Positions 26,434-36,425 of a DNA stretch of 64,000 nucleotides are shown piece after piece; position 1 is the stretch's first letter; each line of letters starts with the position of its first letter. This stretch comes from Paraburkholderia aromaticivorans (GTDB lineage: Bacteria; Pseudomonadota; Gammaproteobacteria; Burkholderiales; Burkholderiaceae). The stretch is taken from assembly GCF_012689525.1 (NCBI RefSeq), contig NZ_CP051515.1, positions 62,001 through 126,000 of the forward strand, given 5' to 3'. The notes below the pieces were generated by a model. That model made no database searches. It saw nothing but the letters and a program-made list of their open reading frames with translations, and was not told the origin of the DNA. The position numbers were made by a program, and so were the translations under genes.

Positions 26434-27213
26434 ATGAAAATTCCGCTGACAATCTTGGGCGCCGCGTTGAGCGCCGCGCTGGCTTTCAGCAGTGGCGCGT
26501 TCGCCGCTGAGCCGACCACGCTGCGCCTCGGTATCGACCCGAGCTATCCGCCGATGGACGCCAAGGCGCCCGACGGCAGCTTCAAAGGTTTCGACGTCGA
26601 TCTCGGCAACGAAATCTGCAAGCGTATCCACGCGCGCTGCCAGTGGGTCGAACTCGAATTTTCGGGGATGATTCCGGCGTTGCAGGCGCGCAAGATCGAC
26701 GCGATCCTTTCGTCGATGGCGATCACGGAGAAGCGCGAGCAGCAGATTCTGTTTTCATCGAAACTCTTCCAGTTCAAATCGCGGCTGATCGCGCGGCAAG
26801 GTTCGGCGCTCGCGGGCGGCACGAATGCATTGGCCGGCAAGCAGATCGGCGTGCAGTCGGGCACGCAGTTCGAGGGCTATGCGCTGAAGAACTGGGCGCC
26901 GCTCGGCGCGCATGTGGTGGCGTACAAGAGTCAGGACGAAGTGTTCGCCGACTTGCAGAACGGGCGACTGGATGGCGCATTGCTCGGCTCGGTGGAAGCG
27001 GACATCGGTTTCCTGCGCACGCCGGCGGGCAAGGGTTTTGCGTTTGTCGGCGAACCGCTTTCGATGGGCGATCGCGGCGTGGGCATCGGCTTGCGCAAGG
27101 ATGAAACCGCGGTGCAGGCCTCCATCAACGCGGCGATCGCCTCGATGCTCAAGGACGGCACGTACGCGCAGATCGCGAAGAAGTACTTCGACTTCGACCC
27201 GTACGGCAATTGA
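26434..27213 (+). CDS. ABC transporter periplasmic binding protein, basic amino-acid type
   Basis: A 259-residue protein with a signal peptide (cleavage near AFAAEP, residues 22-27) and the class 3 solute-binding fold: LRLGIDPSYPPMDAK, FKGFDVDLGNEICKRI, and later DGTYAQIAKKYFDFDPYG. It looks most like lysine/arginine/ornithine or histidine binding proteins. No permease or ATPase gene is adjacent, so it must borrow a transporter from elsewhere or act as a sensor. It is probably co-transcribed with the deacylase 38 bases downstream, which acts on a related amide class. Confidence 0.85.
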   Translation: MKIPLTILGAALSAALAFSSGAFAAEPTTLRLGIDPSYPPMDAKAPDGSFKGFDVDLGNEICKRIHARCQWVELEFSGMIPALQARKIDAILSSMAITEKREQQILFSSKLFQFKSRLIARQGSALAGGTNALAGKQIGVQSGTQFEGYALKNWAPLGAHVVAYKSQDEVFADLQNGRLDGALLGSVEADIGFLRTPAGKGFAFVGEPLSMGDRGVGIGLRKDETAVQASINAAIASMLKDGTYAQIAKKYFDFDPYGN

Positions 27214-27251
27214 TTCTTCGACCTCCGACTTCTTTCTACAGACTCCCGCTC

Positions 27252-28367
27252 ATGAATAGGCAATCGATTCCGCTTCTCTCGCCGGCTATCGGCACGCACC
27301 GCGAACTGGTGTCGTTTCATTTCGGCCCGGCGAATAGCGGGCAGAAGATTTATATACAGTCGTCGCTGCATGCCGATGAAACCCCTGCGATGTTGACGAC
27401 CGTTTTGCTCAAGCGTCGTTTGCTCGAACTGGAAAAGCGGGGTGCGCTGAACGTGGAAATCGTGCTGGTGCCGGTGGCGAATCCGGTCGGGCTCGGGCAA
27501 TACGTGCTCGGGCAGTTTCTCGGCCGTTTCGATCTGGGTAGCGGGAAGAACTTCAATCGTCACTTCCTGCAGTTCTCGAAGCTGGTCGCGCGCGCTAAAG
27601 AAACGTTGGGTTCCGATGCAAGCGAAAACGTGCGGCTGGTGCGGCAATTGATCGCCGAGGAATTGGCCGATCAGAAACCGCTGACCGAGTTCGAATCGCT
27701 GCAATTGGCATTGCTGAAGCTCTCGTTCGATGCGGATGTGATTATCGATCTGCACTGTTCGCTCGAAGCGGCCATGCATCTCTACACCAGCGAGGCCGCG
27801 TGGCCGGAGTTCGAACCGTTGTCGCGCTATCTCGGGGCGCAGGCGTCGTTGCTTGCCACCAATTCAGGCGGCGAATCGTTCGATGAAACGCACAGCCTGG
27901 TGTGGTGGAAATTGCAGCAGGAGTTGCCGGCCGATAAGCCCGTGCCCAACGGTGCGATTGCCGTGACCGTGGAATGCCGCGGACAGCGCGACGTGTCCTA
28001 CGAGGTCGCTCAGGAAGATGCGGACGCGCTCGTCGATTATCTCGTGTGGCGCAAGGCGATCAAGCTCGATGCCAAGTCTTTGCCGGAATTGCTGTCGCCT
28101 GCGACACCGCTCGCCGGCAGTGAGCAGTTTTATGCGCCTGTAAGCGGGATTCTGATTCATCGCGCGAAGATCGGCGACACGATTCGCGTCGGCCAGGCGC
28201 TGTTCGATATCGTCGATCCGCTGACCGACGAGACGACCACGATCGTTAGCAAAACGGAAGGTGTGTTTTATATGCGGCGCGCGATTCGCTTCGTGACGGC
28301 CGGCGCGCCGCTCGGTCGTGTGACGGGCACGCTGCCTTTCAGAACCGGGGTGTTGTTGGGGGCTTGA
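27252..28367 (+). CDS. Succinylglutamate desuccinylase/aspartoacylase family zinc deacylase
   Basis: A 371-residue protein. The zinc site starts with QSSLHADETPAM (His and Glu, near residue 40) and is completed by IIDLHCSLEA (His, near 165). A biotinyl/lipoyl-like barrel closes the protein (about 300-365: YAPVSGILIHRAKIGDTIRVGQALF). Such enzymes release an acyl group from an N-acyl amino acid. Its position right after the binding-protein gene suggests uptake of a modified basic amino acid followed by deacylation. I chose the ATG at 27252 over the TTG at 27210. Confidence 0.82.
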   Translation: MNRQSIPLLSPAIGTHRELVSFHFGPANSGQKIYIQSSLHADETPAMLTTVLLKRRLLELEKRGALNVEIVLVPVANPVGLGQYVLGQFLGRFDLGSGKNFNRHFLQFSKLVARAKETLGSDASENVRLVRQLIAEELADQKPLTEFESLQLALLKLSFDADVIIDLHCSLEAAMHLYTSEAAWPEFEPLSRYLGAQASLLATNSGGESFDETHSLVWWKLQQELPADKPVPNGAIAVTVECRGQRDVSYEVAQEDADALVDYLVWRKAIKLDAKSLPELLSPATPLAGSEQFYAPVSGILIHRAKIGDTIRVGQALFDIVDPLTDETTTIVSKTEGVFYMRRAIRFVTAGAPLGRVTGTLPFRTGVLLGA

Positions 28368-28417
28368 CGTTTTTTATGCAGACAGGCGCGTGCTGTCTTT
28401 CTCTTTCTGCCCGCGCC

Positions 28418-28687
28418 TTACTGCTTCCTGCCCACCAGATACGTTACGCCGTTCGGACCATAGCGCTCCGAATGCGGTTTGTTCGCCGGCAAGTGGAAGA
28501 CGTCGCCGACGCGATATGCCCGCTCTTCGTCGTCCACGCGGATGCTCAGTTCGCCTTCCAGGATCAGGGCCCTGGCTTCGAACGGATGCTCGTGAACGTC
28601 CATCTCGATGTTCGCCTCGCGCGTGACAACCACGGCGTCAGGGAATCCTTCTTTCGTCAGGCTTTCGGTGAATGCGTTACGGTCCAT
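28418..28687 (-). CDS. Small cupin-domain protein
   Basis: An 89-residue single-cupin protein. Conserved cupin motif 1 lies at about 30-48 (DVHEHPFEARALILEGEL), with metal-type His residues, and motif 2 at about 60-76 (VGDVFHLPANKPHSERYG). Such monocupins bind a metal and small ligands. It is convergent with the deacylase gene and 50 bases from its stop. The function is unknown. Confidence 0.8.
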   Translation of the reverse strand: MDRNAFTESLTKEGFPDAVVVTREANIEMDVHEHPFEARALILEGELSIRVDDEERAYRVGDVFHLPANKPHSERYGPNGVTYLVGRKQ

Positions 28688-28843
28688 GATGTGCCCATCG
28701 GCAGGAAGTGCGGAAGACTGACTGTAACGCTATCCGCCGTTTCGTGCAGGGCGTCTTGCGCGACGACAGCCCGGCGCTGAGCTTCGGTCAAGCGTGCCGC
28801 CGAGGCAGCCGCCTGACCGAAGCCCATTTGCCTTCGAGCGCCC

Positions 28844-30997
28844 TTAATTCGCCACCAACACCGGCGCAACCGCCGCCGGATCGCTAATGCTCGGGCGGCC
28901 ATTCTCGACGTGACCCGCAAGGCGGCGCGAGAAGCTTGCATCGTCATTACTCGTCACTGTCAAGTCGTACCAGTGATGGCTCGACGCCAGCACCCACGCC
29001 TCTTCAATATGCGCGCCGGCCGGCACCAGCACCGGACGCGGGCGCGCACCGTACGCGTTGTCCGTCACCGTCAAGCGTGCAATGCCGCTGCCCTTGTTGC
29101 TGAACTTCAGGAACACGTTGCCGTTCGCGGCGTCGTATTGCACCTTCACTTCCGGCTCGGACGGTTTGTTCTTACCGTGGCCGGCGGCAATCTGCGCGTT
29201 CTGTGCCGTTGCCTGCTGCGTGTTGCCCGCGAACTTGCGCACGAAACCGTTCGGCCCGAACACTTCGAAGCTGTACACGCCGTTGGTCACCGTGAGATCG
29301 AAAGTCTCGTTGATCGACTTGCCCGCTTCGACGGTGTAACGCCACGGACCATCCGTGCGATTCGTAGCGTACAGATAGAAATGTGCGCCCTGGTCGCCGG
29401 TGTTGCCGATCGAGATCTCGAACGTGTTCTTCTTCTCGTTGGCCTGGCCGTTCACATGCAACTCATATGGCAACGCGCGCGCGAAACGAATGCCGCTTTC
29501 CTGCGGATCGATGGCGCCCGGCGTCGCGGGGACGGTCGGCTTCGGCTGTGTCGCGCACTGGTTGTCGGCGATGCTCTTGTAGTTGCTCGTGTCCGGCAGC
29601 GGCGGCACTTTCGAGTCCGGCGTGCGGAAGTCGAAGGCCGTGGTCAGGTCGCCGCACACCGCGCGGCGCCATGCCGTGATGTTCGGCTCGTACACGCCAA
29701 AGCGCGCTTCGATGAAGCGAATCACCGACGTATGATCGAACACCTGCGAGCAGACGAAACCGCCCTTGCTCCACGGCGATACGATCGTCATCGGCACACG
29801 CGGTCCGAGGCCGTACGGCAGGCCGTCGGCGGTGTAGCTGCCTCCGCGCAGCGGATTCACCACGTTGTGAATTTCGCCTTCGGTGCTGACCGTCGACTGG
29901 CCTTGCGCGCCGGTCGTCGCCGGTTGCGGCGGCACGAGGTGATCGAAGAAGCCGTCGTTCTCGTCGTACATGATGAACAGCACGGTCTTGCTCCACACCT
30001 CGGGATTCGACGTCAACGCATCCAGAATCTGCGAGGTGTACTCCGCGCCGTAGGCGGGCGTATAGCTCGGGTGTTCCGAGTACGCGGCCGGCGGGCACAA
30101 CCACGACACTTGCGGCAGCTTGTTGGCCAGCACATCGGCCTTCAGGTCGTCGATGGTGCGCACGGTTTGCGCGCGCTCATACAGCGGCGAACCCGGCTGC
30201 GCGTTGATGAAGTTCGTGAAGTTCTGCAGGATGTTGGTGCCGTAGTTGCCGTTCAACGGATCGGCGCCGGTCAACCCCTGCTGGTACACCTGCCAGGAAA
30301 TCCCCGCGGATTGCAGACGTTCCGGGTACGTGGTCCACGAGAGCAACTGATAATTCGGCGGCCCGTCGCCGTCGACGAAATCGTTGTTGTCGAGCAGCGG
30401 ACCTCCCAGCGTGCCGCTCGGATCGACCATGCCGGTCATCAGATACGAGCGGTTCGGGTGCGTCGGTCCCGGCAACGAGCAGAAGTAAGCGTCGCAGATA
30501 GTGAACGCATCGGCCAGCGCGTAGTGGAACGGAATGTCGCTGCGCAGGTGATAGCCCATCGTCATGTCGGTCTTGTTGGCGGGCCACTGGTCGTAGCGGC
30601 CGCCGTCGATCGCGGCATGGGTCTTGTACCAGGTGTGATCGAGATCGCCGACGCATTGCGCGCTGGTGGTCGCCGTGTTCAGATGGAACGGCAGGACCGG
30701 CTGGGTCGGATCTTCCTTCGACGGTTGATACCACACCGGCTTGCCGTTCGGCAGCGGAATCGGGAAGCGGTCGTTGTAGCCACGCACGCCGCGCATATGG
30801 CCGAAGTAGTGGTCGAACGAGCGGTTCTCCTGCATGAACACGACGATGTGCTCGACATCGCGGATCGTGCCGGTGCGCGAAAACGCGGGAACGGCGAGCG
30901 CATTGCGAATCGACTCAGGCAGTGCGGTCAGCGCGGCAGCAGCGCCGGCGGATGAAGCCACGGTCTGCAGGAAACGGCGACGGCTAGTTGATGTCAT
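28844..30997 (-). CDS. Phosphocholine-specific phospholipase C, Tat-exported
   Basis: A 717-residue protein. The leader SRRRFLQTVASSAG is a twin-arginine signal. The catalytic domain (about 45-480) opens with HIVVFMQENRSFDHYFG, the conserved Glu-Asn metal/nucleophile region of the phosphoesterase family, and includes MYDENDGFFDH. Two beta-sandwich DUF756 domains end the protein (about 500-600 and 620-710). This matches PlcN/PlcH-type enzymes of Burkholderia and Pseudomonas, which cleave phosphatidylcholine. A small lipoprotein gene precedes it on the same strand. Confidence 0.9.
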   Translation of the reverse strand: MTSTSRRRFLQTVASSAGAAAALTALPESIRNALAVPAFSRTGTIRDVEHIVVFMQENRSFDHYFGHMRGVRGYNDRFPIPLPNGKPVWYQPSKEDPTQPVLPFHLNTATTSAQCVGDLDHTWYKTHAAIDGGRYDQWPANKTDMTMGYHLRSDIPFHYALADAFTICDAYFCSLPGPTHPNRSYLMTGMVDPSGTLGGPLLDNNDFVDGDGPPNYQLLSWTTYPERLQSAGISWQVYQQGLTGADPLNGNYGTNILQNFTNFINAQPGSPLYERAQTVRTIDDLKADVLANKLPQVSWLCPPAAYSEHPSYTPAYGAEYTSQILDALTSNPEVWSKTVLFIMYDENDGFFDHLVPPQPATTGAQGQSTVSTEGEIHNVVNPLRGGSYTADGLPYGLGPRVPMTIVSPWSKGGFVCSQVFDHTSVIRFIEARFGVYEPNITAWRRAVCGDLTTAFDFRTPDSKVPPLPDTSNYKSIADNQCATQPKPTVPATPGAIDPQESGIRFARALPYELHVNGQANEKKNTFEISIGNTGDQGAHFYLYATNRTDGPWRYTVEAGKSINETFDLTVTNGVYSFEVFGPNGFVRKFAGNTQQATAQNAQIAAGHGKNKPSEPEVKVQYDAANGNVFLKFSNKGSGIARLTVTDNAYGARPRPVLVPAGAHIEEAWVLASSHHWYDLTVTSNDDASFSRRLAGHVENGRPSISDPAAVAPVLVAN

Positions 30998-31055
30998 CGA
31001 ATATCACCTTCTGCGGGGGGAAGAATAGCGCGCTTCGCGCGCCGGTGGAATTGGG

Positions 31056-31370
31056 TCAGTTGCTGCTGGCGCTGTCGCCGGGTGCGTAATGCATGACCGG
31101 CGCGACTTGCTGGTTGTCCGCGGCGAGACTGGCTTGCATGTTTTGCGTGATCGGATCGGAAGCCGCTGCCGGGTCCGCTGCGAGCGGCGAAGATGCGTTG
31201 AGCATTGGCGTCGCGGGAGAGCTAGCCGCATTCGGCGCGGCGTCGTTGTTCGCAACGGCCGGCGTTGAAGATGCTGCCGACGGCGCGGAATCATCCGCAC
31301 CGCAACCGCTCAACGCTAAAGTTGCAAGGGCAACCAAAGCGGCACTCGCGAGGCGTTGGTTTCTTCTCAT
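31056..31370 (-). CDS. Small Ala/Ser-rich lipoprotein upstream of phospholipase C
   Basis: A 104-residue protein. A clear lipoprotein leader (MRRNQRLASAALVALATLAL, lipobox LSGC) is followed by a low-complexity Ala/Ser/Pro/Asp stretch with no recognised domain. I chose the ATG at 31370; the frame runs open to 31535. It ends 58 bases before the phospholipase C start on the same strand, so the two are probably one transcript. It could be an envelope factor that helps the phospholipase, but only position supports this. Confidence 0.7.
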   Translation of the reverse strand: MRRNQRLASAALVALATLALSGCGADDSAPSAASSTPAVANNDAAPNAASSPATPMLNASSPLAADPAAASDPITQNMQASLAADNQQVAPVMHYAPGDSASSN

Positions 31371-31580
31371 GTCTGCATCCCGTTTCGTGAAAGCGGGTGC
31401 AGTCTCCAACCCTTTCAAGAAATAATTGTGAAACGTTTGCGAGTGGTAAAACTTGCGTCGATAAGTCGGTTTTTCGAAAGGAAGCGGAAAGTGATAAGTA
31501 GGAGAATGGTCACCGCGGCGCCTTATGCCTGACATTCAGGCGCACTGAAAGATGGATGGCTTTGCTCAACCGGTAAGTTC

Positions 31581-33566
31581 ATGACACACATCGAACGACC
31601 TTTCGACATCACGCGTCTCGAAGACGAATGGCTGGAAGCCGACGGCTTCGGCGGATTCGCGTCGGGCACCGTGGGCACGCTGCGCACGCGCCGCTATCAC
31701 GCGCTGCTGCTCACCGCAACGCGTGCGCCGGGCGGTCGCGTGGTGCTGGTCAACGGCGTAGAAGCGTGGCTCGAAGCGAACGGCGAGCGTTATCCATTGA
31801 GCATGCAGCGGTACGTGCCGGACGCGATCTATCCGGACCTGACAGCGAGTCTTGTCGCGTTCGATACGAAGCCGTGGCCAACATGGCGTCTTCAGCTCGA
31901 TGCACATCTGGTGCTGACCGCTGATGTGTTCGTCAGCAAGACGACCCGCGAAACGGTTTTACGGTGGCGCCTGGAAGAGGGTGCGGGAGCCGGTTCTGAA
32001 ACGAACGCGCTAACGTTGAAAGTCAGGCCGCTGCTGTCGGGCCGCGACTACCATGCACTGCATCATGAAAATGCCGCGTTCAATTTCAACGCGCAGGCAA
32101 GCGACGACCAGGCCAGCGTAAATTGGCAACCCTACGGCGACCTGCCGGTGATCCACGCCGCGACGAACGGCGTCTACACGCACGCGCCCGATTGGTATCG
32201 CAACTTCTGCTACGTCCGCGAGCGGGAGCGCGGCCTCGACTTCAGCGAGGATCTCGCAACGCCCGGCGTGTTCAGCTTCAATCTCGCCGATGGTGAAGCG
32301 GTGATGATTCTCAGCGCGTCAGGCACCACGAGCGGAACGCAACCGGCGAATGCAAAAGCGGCGGCAAGCCACGCAACAGAACTCGCGCGCATCGAACAAC
32401 AACGCCGCGACGCGCTCGGCTCGCGGTTGCAGCGCTCCGCCGACGCGTACGTCGTGACGCGCAACGAAGGCCGCACGATCCTCGCGGGCTTTCCGTGGTT
32501 CACCGACTGGGGCCGCGACACCTTCATCGCGATGCGCGGCCTGCTGATCGCGTCGGGCCGGCTCGACGACGCCGAAGCGATCCTGCTCGAATGGTCGGGC
32601 ACGCTGTCAGAAGGCATGTTGCCGAATCGCTTCCCCGACTATGGCGATACACCGGAATACAACTCCGTCGATGCCTCGTTGTGGTTCATCGTCACCGTGC
32701 ACGATTATCTGGCGACGCATCATGCGAGCGCTGCGACGCAGCAGCGGCTGCAACAGGCATGCGAAGCCATCCTCACGGGTTACACGAACGGCACGCGCTT
32801 CAACATCCAGGCGTCGGCCGACGATGGCCTCCTGAGCGCCGGCGTGCCCGGCGTGCAACTCACGTGGATGGATGCAAAAGTCGGCGACTGGGTGGTCACG
32901 CCGCGAATCGGCAAGCCGGTCGAGGTGCAAGCACTCTGGATCAACGCATTGCGCATTGCAGCAACGTGGAATCCGCAATGGCAGCCGGCCGCCGACCGAG
33001 CGTTGCGAGCGTTTCATGAACGCTTCGTCGATCCGTCCACGCAAGCGCTTTTCGACAACGTGGACGTCGACCACGTCAAAGGCACGACAGATCGCGCGAT
33101 CCGTCCCAATCAGATCTTTGCCCTGGGCGGCCTGCCGTTTCCATTGATCGAGGGCGCGGCGGCGCGCGCGGTGCTTGATCAGGTTGAAGCACAGTTGCTC
33201 ACGCCGCTGGGACTGAGGACGCTCGCGCCATCCGACCCTGCCTATCGCGGACGCTACGGCGGGTCTCCACTCGAGCGCGATGGCGCCTATCATCAGGGAA
33301 CCGTGTGGCCGTGGCTGCTCGGTCCGTTCGTCGAAGCGTGGCTGCGAGTCCACGGTGGCGCGGCGGATGCCCGTATGCAGGCGAAAACGCGCTTTCTCGA
33401 CCCGCTCTACGCGCATCTCGACCACGCCGGTCTCGACCATCTCTCCGAAATCGCCGACGGTGATGCGCCGCACGCACCCGCCGGCACGCCGTTTCAGGCG
33501 TGGTCGCTGGGTGAGTTGCTGCGCATTGAACGCCTGCTTGCCGAGTTGGTGGCCGCCGGTGCCTAA
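31581..33566 (+). CDS. Glycogen debranching enzyme, amylo-alpha-1,6-glucosidase type
   Basis: A 661-residue protein. The N-terminal beta domain starts with the family signature EWLEADGFGGFASGTVG. The C-terminal (alpha/alpha)6 domain (about 300-650) carries the catalytic region GFPWFTDWGRDTFIAMRGL and the later YHQGTVWPWLLGP. This is the GH133 type. It hydrolyses alpha-1,6 branches of glycogen or a similar glucan. It starts a run of same-strand genes (second glucosidase, zwf, polyphosphate glucokinase) that could carry glucan glucose into the oxidative pentose phosphate route. Confidence 0.88.
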   Translation: MTHIERPFDITRLEDEWLEADGFGGFASGTVGTLRTRRYHALLLTATRAPGGRVVLVNGVEAWLEANGERYPLSMQRYVPDAIYPDLTASLVAFDTKPWPTWRLQLDAHLVLTADVFVSKTTRETVLRWRLEEGAGAGSETNALTLKVRPLLSGRDYHALHHENAAFNFNAQASDDQASVNWQPYGDLPVIHAATNGVYTHAPDWYRNFCYVRERERGLDFSEDLATPGVFSFNLADGEAVMILSASGTTSGTQPANAKAAASHATELARIEQQRRDALGSRLQRSADAYVVTRNEGRTILAGFPWFTDWGRDTFIAMRGLLIASGRLDDAEAILLEWSGTLSEGMLPNRFPDYGDTPEYNSVDASLWFIVTVHDYLATHHASAATQQRLQQACEAILTGYTNGTRFNIQASADDGLLSAGVPGVQLTWMDAKVGDWVVTPRIGKPVEVQALWINALRIAATWNPQWQPAADRALRAFHERFVDPSTQALFDNVDVDHVKGTTDRAIRPNQIFALGGLPFPLIEGAAARAVLDQVEAQLLTPLGLRTLAPSDPAYRGRYGGSPLERDGAYHQGTVWPWLLGPFVEAWLRVHGGAADARMQAKTRFLDPLYAHLDHAGLDHLSEIADGDAPHAPAGTPFQAWSLGELLRIERLLAELVAAGA

Positions 33567-33617
33567 ACCGCGCTACGATGTGTGTCCCACCGCCAAGCCG
33601 AATGCAAGGATGTAGTC

Positions 33618-36425
33618 ATGCCACCGCTGCGCGCTGCCAATCTGCTCGCCACCGTTGAAGGTTCACGGCTGCATTCGGCCGATTGTGCGCATTGGCAGCG
33701 CTGGGGCCCGTATCTCAGCGAGCGTCAATGGGGCACCGTGCGCGAGGATTACAGCCCGGACGGCACGGCCTGGGACTATTTTCCGCACGACCATGCGCGC
33801 AGCCGAGCATATCGCTGGGGTGAGGACGGCATTGCCGGTTTCGGCGACGACAAGCTCAACTGGTGCGTTTCACTCGCGCTATGGAATCGTAACGACGCGA
33901 TCCTGAAGGAGCGCCTGTTCGGCGTCACGAATGCGCAGGGCAATCACGGCGAGGACGTGAAGGAACTGTACTTTTACGTCGACGGCACGCCGACGCATTC
34001 GTACATGCGCATGCTCTACAAGTACCCGCACGCCGCCTATCCGTACGACGACCTCGTTCAGGAAAACGCGCGCCGTGGCGGCGACATGCCGGAGTACGAA
34101 ATTCTCGACACGGGCGTGTTCGACGATTTGCGCTACTTCGACGTGCAGGTGGAATACGCCAAACACGCGCCGGACGACATCCTCATGCGCGTGACCATCG
34201 AGAATCGCGCGGACCAGGCGGCCTCGCTGGATGTGCTGCCGCAAATCTGGGCGCGCAATTCGTGGTCGTGGAAGGAGAACAAGGACAGGCCCTCGCTCGC
34301 CGCCGGCACGGACCATAACGGCGAGGCGCATGTGGTCGGGCATCAGCATGGGCATGAGCCGATTGTCGTGACGGCCTGGTCGAAAGACGCGCCGCAAGTG
34401 ACGTGGCTCTTCTGCGAGAACGACACCAACGTCAAGCGCCTCTTCAACATGGACGGCGCGGGTCCGTTCAAAGATGGCTTCAACGATTACCTCGTGCACG
34501 GCAATGAACAGGCGATTCGCCGCGACACCGGCACTAAGGCCGGCGCGCATGCCGCGATCGAGGTCGAACCGTATGGACGCGCCGTGGTGTACATGCGCTG
34601 GCGTCCGCAGTCGAGTCCCGACGACGTGCAACTCGATGCCGACGCGATCTTCGCGCACCGCATCGCCGAGGCCGACGAATTCTATGGCGCGCTGCAACAC
34701 GAGATCACCGATCCCGACGCGCGCCTCGTGCAGCGTCAGGCGCTCGCCGGCATGCTGTGGTCGAAGCAGTACTACCAGTACGACGTGCAGCGCTGGCTCG
34801 AAGGCGATCCGCTTCAGCCGACGCCGGCCGCCAGCCGCAAACAAGGCCGCAATAGGGATTGGCGGCACCTGTGCAACGCGGACATCGTGTCGATGCCCGA
34901 CAAGTGGGAATACCCGTGGTACGCGTCGTGGGACCTGGCGTTTCATGCGGCTGCGTTCGCACTGATCGACCCGGCGTTCGCGAAACGGCAACTGCTATTG
35001 CTGGTGAAGGACCGCTATCAGCATCCGAACGGTCAGATTCCCGCCTACGAATGGGCGCTCGGCGACGCCAATCCGCCCGTGCATGCATGGGCCGCGTGGC
35101 GCGTGTATGAAATCGACCGCGCGCTCACCGGCAAGGCGGATCGCGATTTTCTGGAACTCGTGTTCCATAAGCTGCTGTTGAATTTCTCGTGGTGGGTGAA
35201 CCGCAAGGACGCCGACGGCCACAATATTTTTCAAGGCGGCTTTCTCGGGCTGGATAACGTCGGGATCTTCGACCGCTCATCGCCGCTGCCGACCGGCGGG
35301 CACATCGATCAGTCCGACGGTACGGCGTGGATGGCCGCGTACGCGCTCGACCTGATGCGTATCGCGCTGGAACTCGCGTACGCCAATCATGTGTTCGTCG
35401 ACATCGGCGTGAAGTTCTTCGAGCACTTCCTGTATATCGCCGAGGCCGTGAGTTGCGACGACGGCTGCGAAACCGGCCTGTGGGACAGCGAGGACGAGTT
35501 CTTCTACGACAAGCTGCACCTGCCGGACGGCAGCAGCATTCCCATGCGGCTGCGCTCGATCGTGGGTCTGATTCCGCTATTCGCGGTGCACGTGCTCGAA
35601 GAGCGTCTGCACGGCGGCTTGCCGGGTTTGCGCGAACGGCTGATCTGGTTCCTCGAACATCGGCCCGATCTGGCGAAGCTGGTCTCGCGCTGGAACGAGC
35701 CGGGCAAGGGCAATGCACTGCTGCTCTCGCTATTGCGCGGGCATCGCATGAAAGCGTTGTTGCGTCGTGCGCTCGACGAAAGTGAATTCCTTTCCGATCA
35801 TGGCGTGCGGGCGCTGTCGCAATACCACCGCGATCATCCGTTCGTGTTCAATCACAACGGCAACAGTTTTACCGTGAAGTATTTGCCGGCCGAATCCGAT
35901 ACGCGCGTGTTCGGCGGTAATTCGAACTGGCGTGGTCCGATATGGATGCCGGTGAACTATCTGCTGATCGAGTCGCTATACGAATTTCACCGCTATTACG
36001 GCGAGGATTTCAAAGTCGAGTATCCGACCGGTTCGGGCGAGAAGTTCTCGCTGAGCCAGATTGCCGACGAACTGGCGCGCCGCTGCACCACGCTGTTTCT
36101 CAAGAACAGGGACGGTGAGCGTCCGGTAATGGGCGCTTATCCGCAGTTGCAGGCCGACCCGCGTTCACGCGATCTGATCCTGTTCCACGAGTATTTCCAT
36201 GGCGATAACGGGCGCGGCGTGGGCGCTTCGCATCAGACCGGCTGGACCGGGCTGGTCGCGTTGCTGTTGCAGCCGCGCGCGATGAGCGCGTCGGGCAACG
36301 TACCGCTGGCGGGCGAAACGGATCAGGCGCCGATTCCGACGTCACCTTCGGCGCAAGCCACCGCGCCGGCATGCCCGGCCGAGCCCGCGCCGGTTGCCGA
36401 GCCGGCGCATGCATCGGTGAAGTAG
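33618..36425 (+). CDS. MGH1/GH63-like glucosidase
   Basis: A 935-residue protein. An N-terminal beta region is followed by an (alpha/alpha)6 catalytic half (about 390-910), with WDLAFHAAAFA, NGQIPAYEWALGDANPPVHAW, DQSDGTAWMAAYAL and a late NWRGPIWMPVNY. This is the pattern of bacterial GH63-type glucosidases. The last 40 residues are Ala/Pro-rich and probably disordered. The ATG at 33618 has AAGGA seven bases upstream and is preferred to the GTG at 33582. It lies 51 bases after the debranching-enzyme gene. It should release glucose from an alpha-linked oligosaccharide; the exact linkage is not readable. Confidence 0.85.
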   Translation: MPPLRAANLLATVEGSRLHSADCAHWQRWGPYLSERQWGTVREDYSPDGTAWDYFPHDHARSRAYRWGEDGIAGFGDDKLNWCVSLALWNRNDAILKERLFGVTNAQGNHGEDVKELYFYVDGTPTHSYMRMLYKYPHAAYPYDDLVQENARRGGDMPEYEILDTGVFDDLRYFDVQVEYAKHAPDDILMRVTIENRADQAASLDVLPQIWARNSWSWKENKDRPSLAAGTDHNGEAHVVGHQHGHEPIVVTAWSKDAPQVTWLFCENDTNVKRLFNMDGAGPFKDGFNDYLVHGNEQAIRRDTGTKAGAHAAIEVEPYGRAVVYMRWRPQSSPDDVQLDADAIFAHRIAEADEFYGALQHEITDPDARLVQRQALAGMLWSKQYYQYDVQRWLEGDPLQPTPAASRKQGRNRDWRHLCNADIVSMPDKWEYPWYASWDLAFHAAAFALIDPAFAKRQLLLLVKDRYQHPNGQIPAYEWALGDANPPVHAWAAWRVYEIDRALTGKADRDFLELVFHKLLLNFSWWVNRKDADGHNIFQGGFLGLDNVGIFDRSSPLPTGGHIDQSDGTAWMAAYALDLMRIALELAYANHVFVDIGVKFFEHFLYIAEAVSCDDGCETGLWDSEDEFFYDKLHLPDGSSIPMRLRSIVGLIPLFAVHVLEERLHGGLPGLRERLIWFLEHRPDLAKLVSRWNEPGKGNALLLSLLRGHRMKALLRRALDESEFLSDHGVRALSQYHRDHPFVFNHNGNSFTVKYLPAESDTRVFGGNSNWRGPIWMPVNYLLIESLYEFHRYYGEDFKVEYPTGSGEKFSLSQIADELARRCTTLFLKNRDGERPVMGAYPQLQADPRSRDLILFHEYFHGDNGRGVGASHQTGWTGLVALLLQPRAMSASGNVPLAGETDQAPIPTSPSAQATAPACPAEPAPVAEPAHASVK

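Noticed and set aside
25381..26631. 416-codon minus-strand frame overlapping the LysR gene
   Set aside because: The competing frame at 25392-26312 contains the whole LysR helix-turn-helix and effector domain.
28910..30955. 681-codon plus-strand frame opposite phospholipase C
   Set aside because: Mirror frame of a conserved gene; no recognisable domain.
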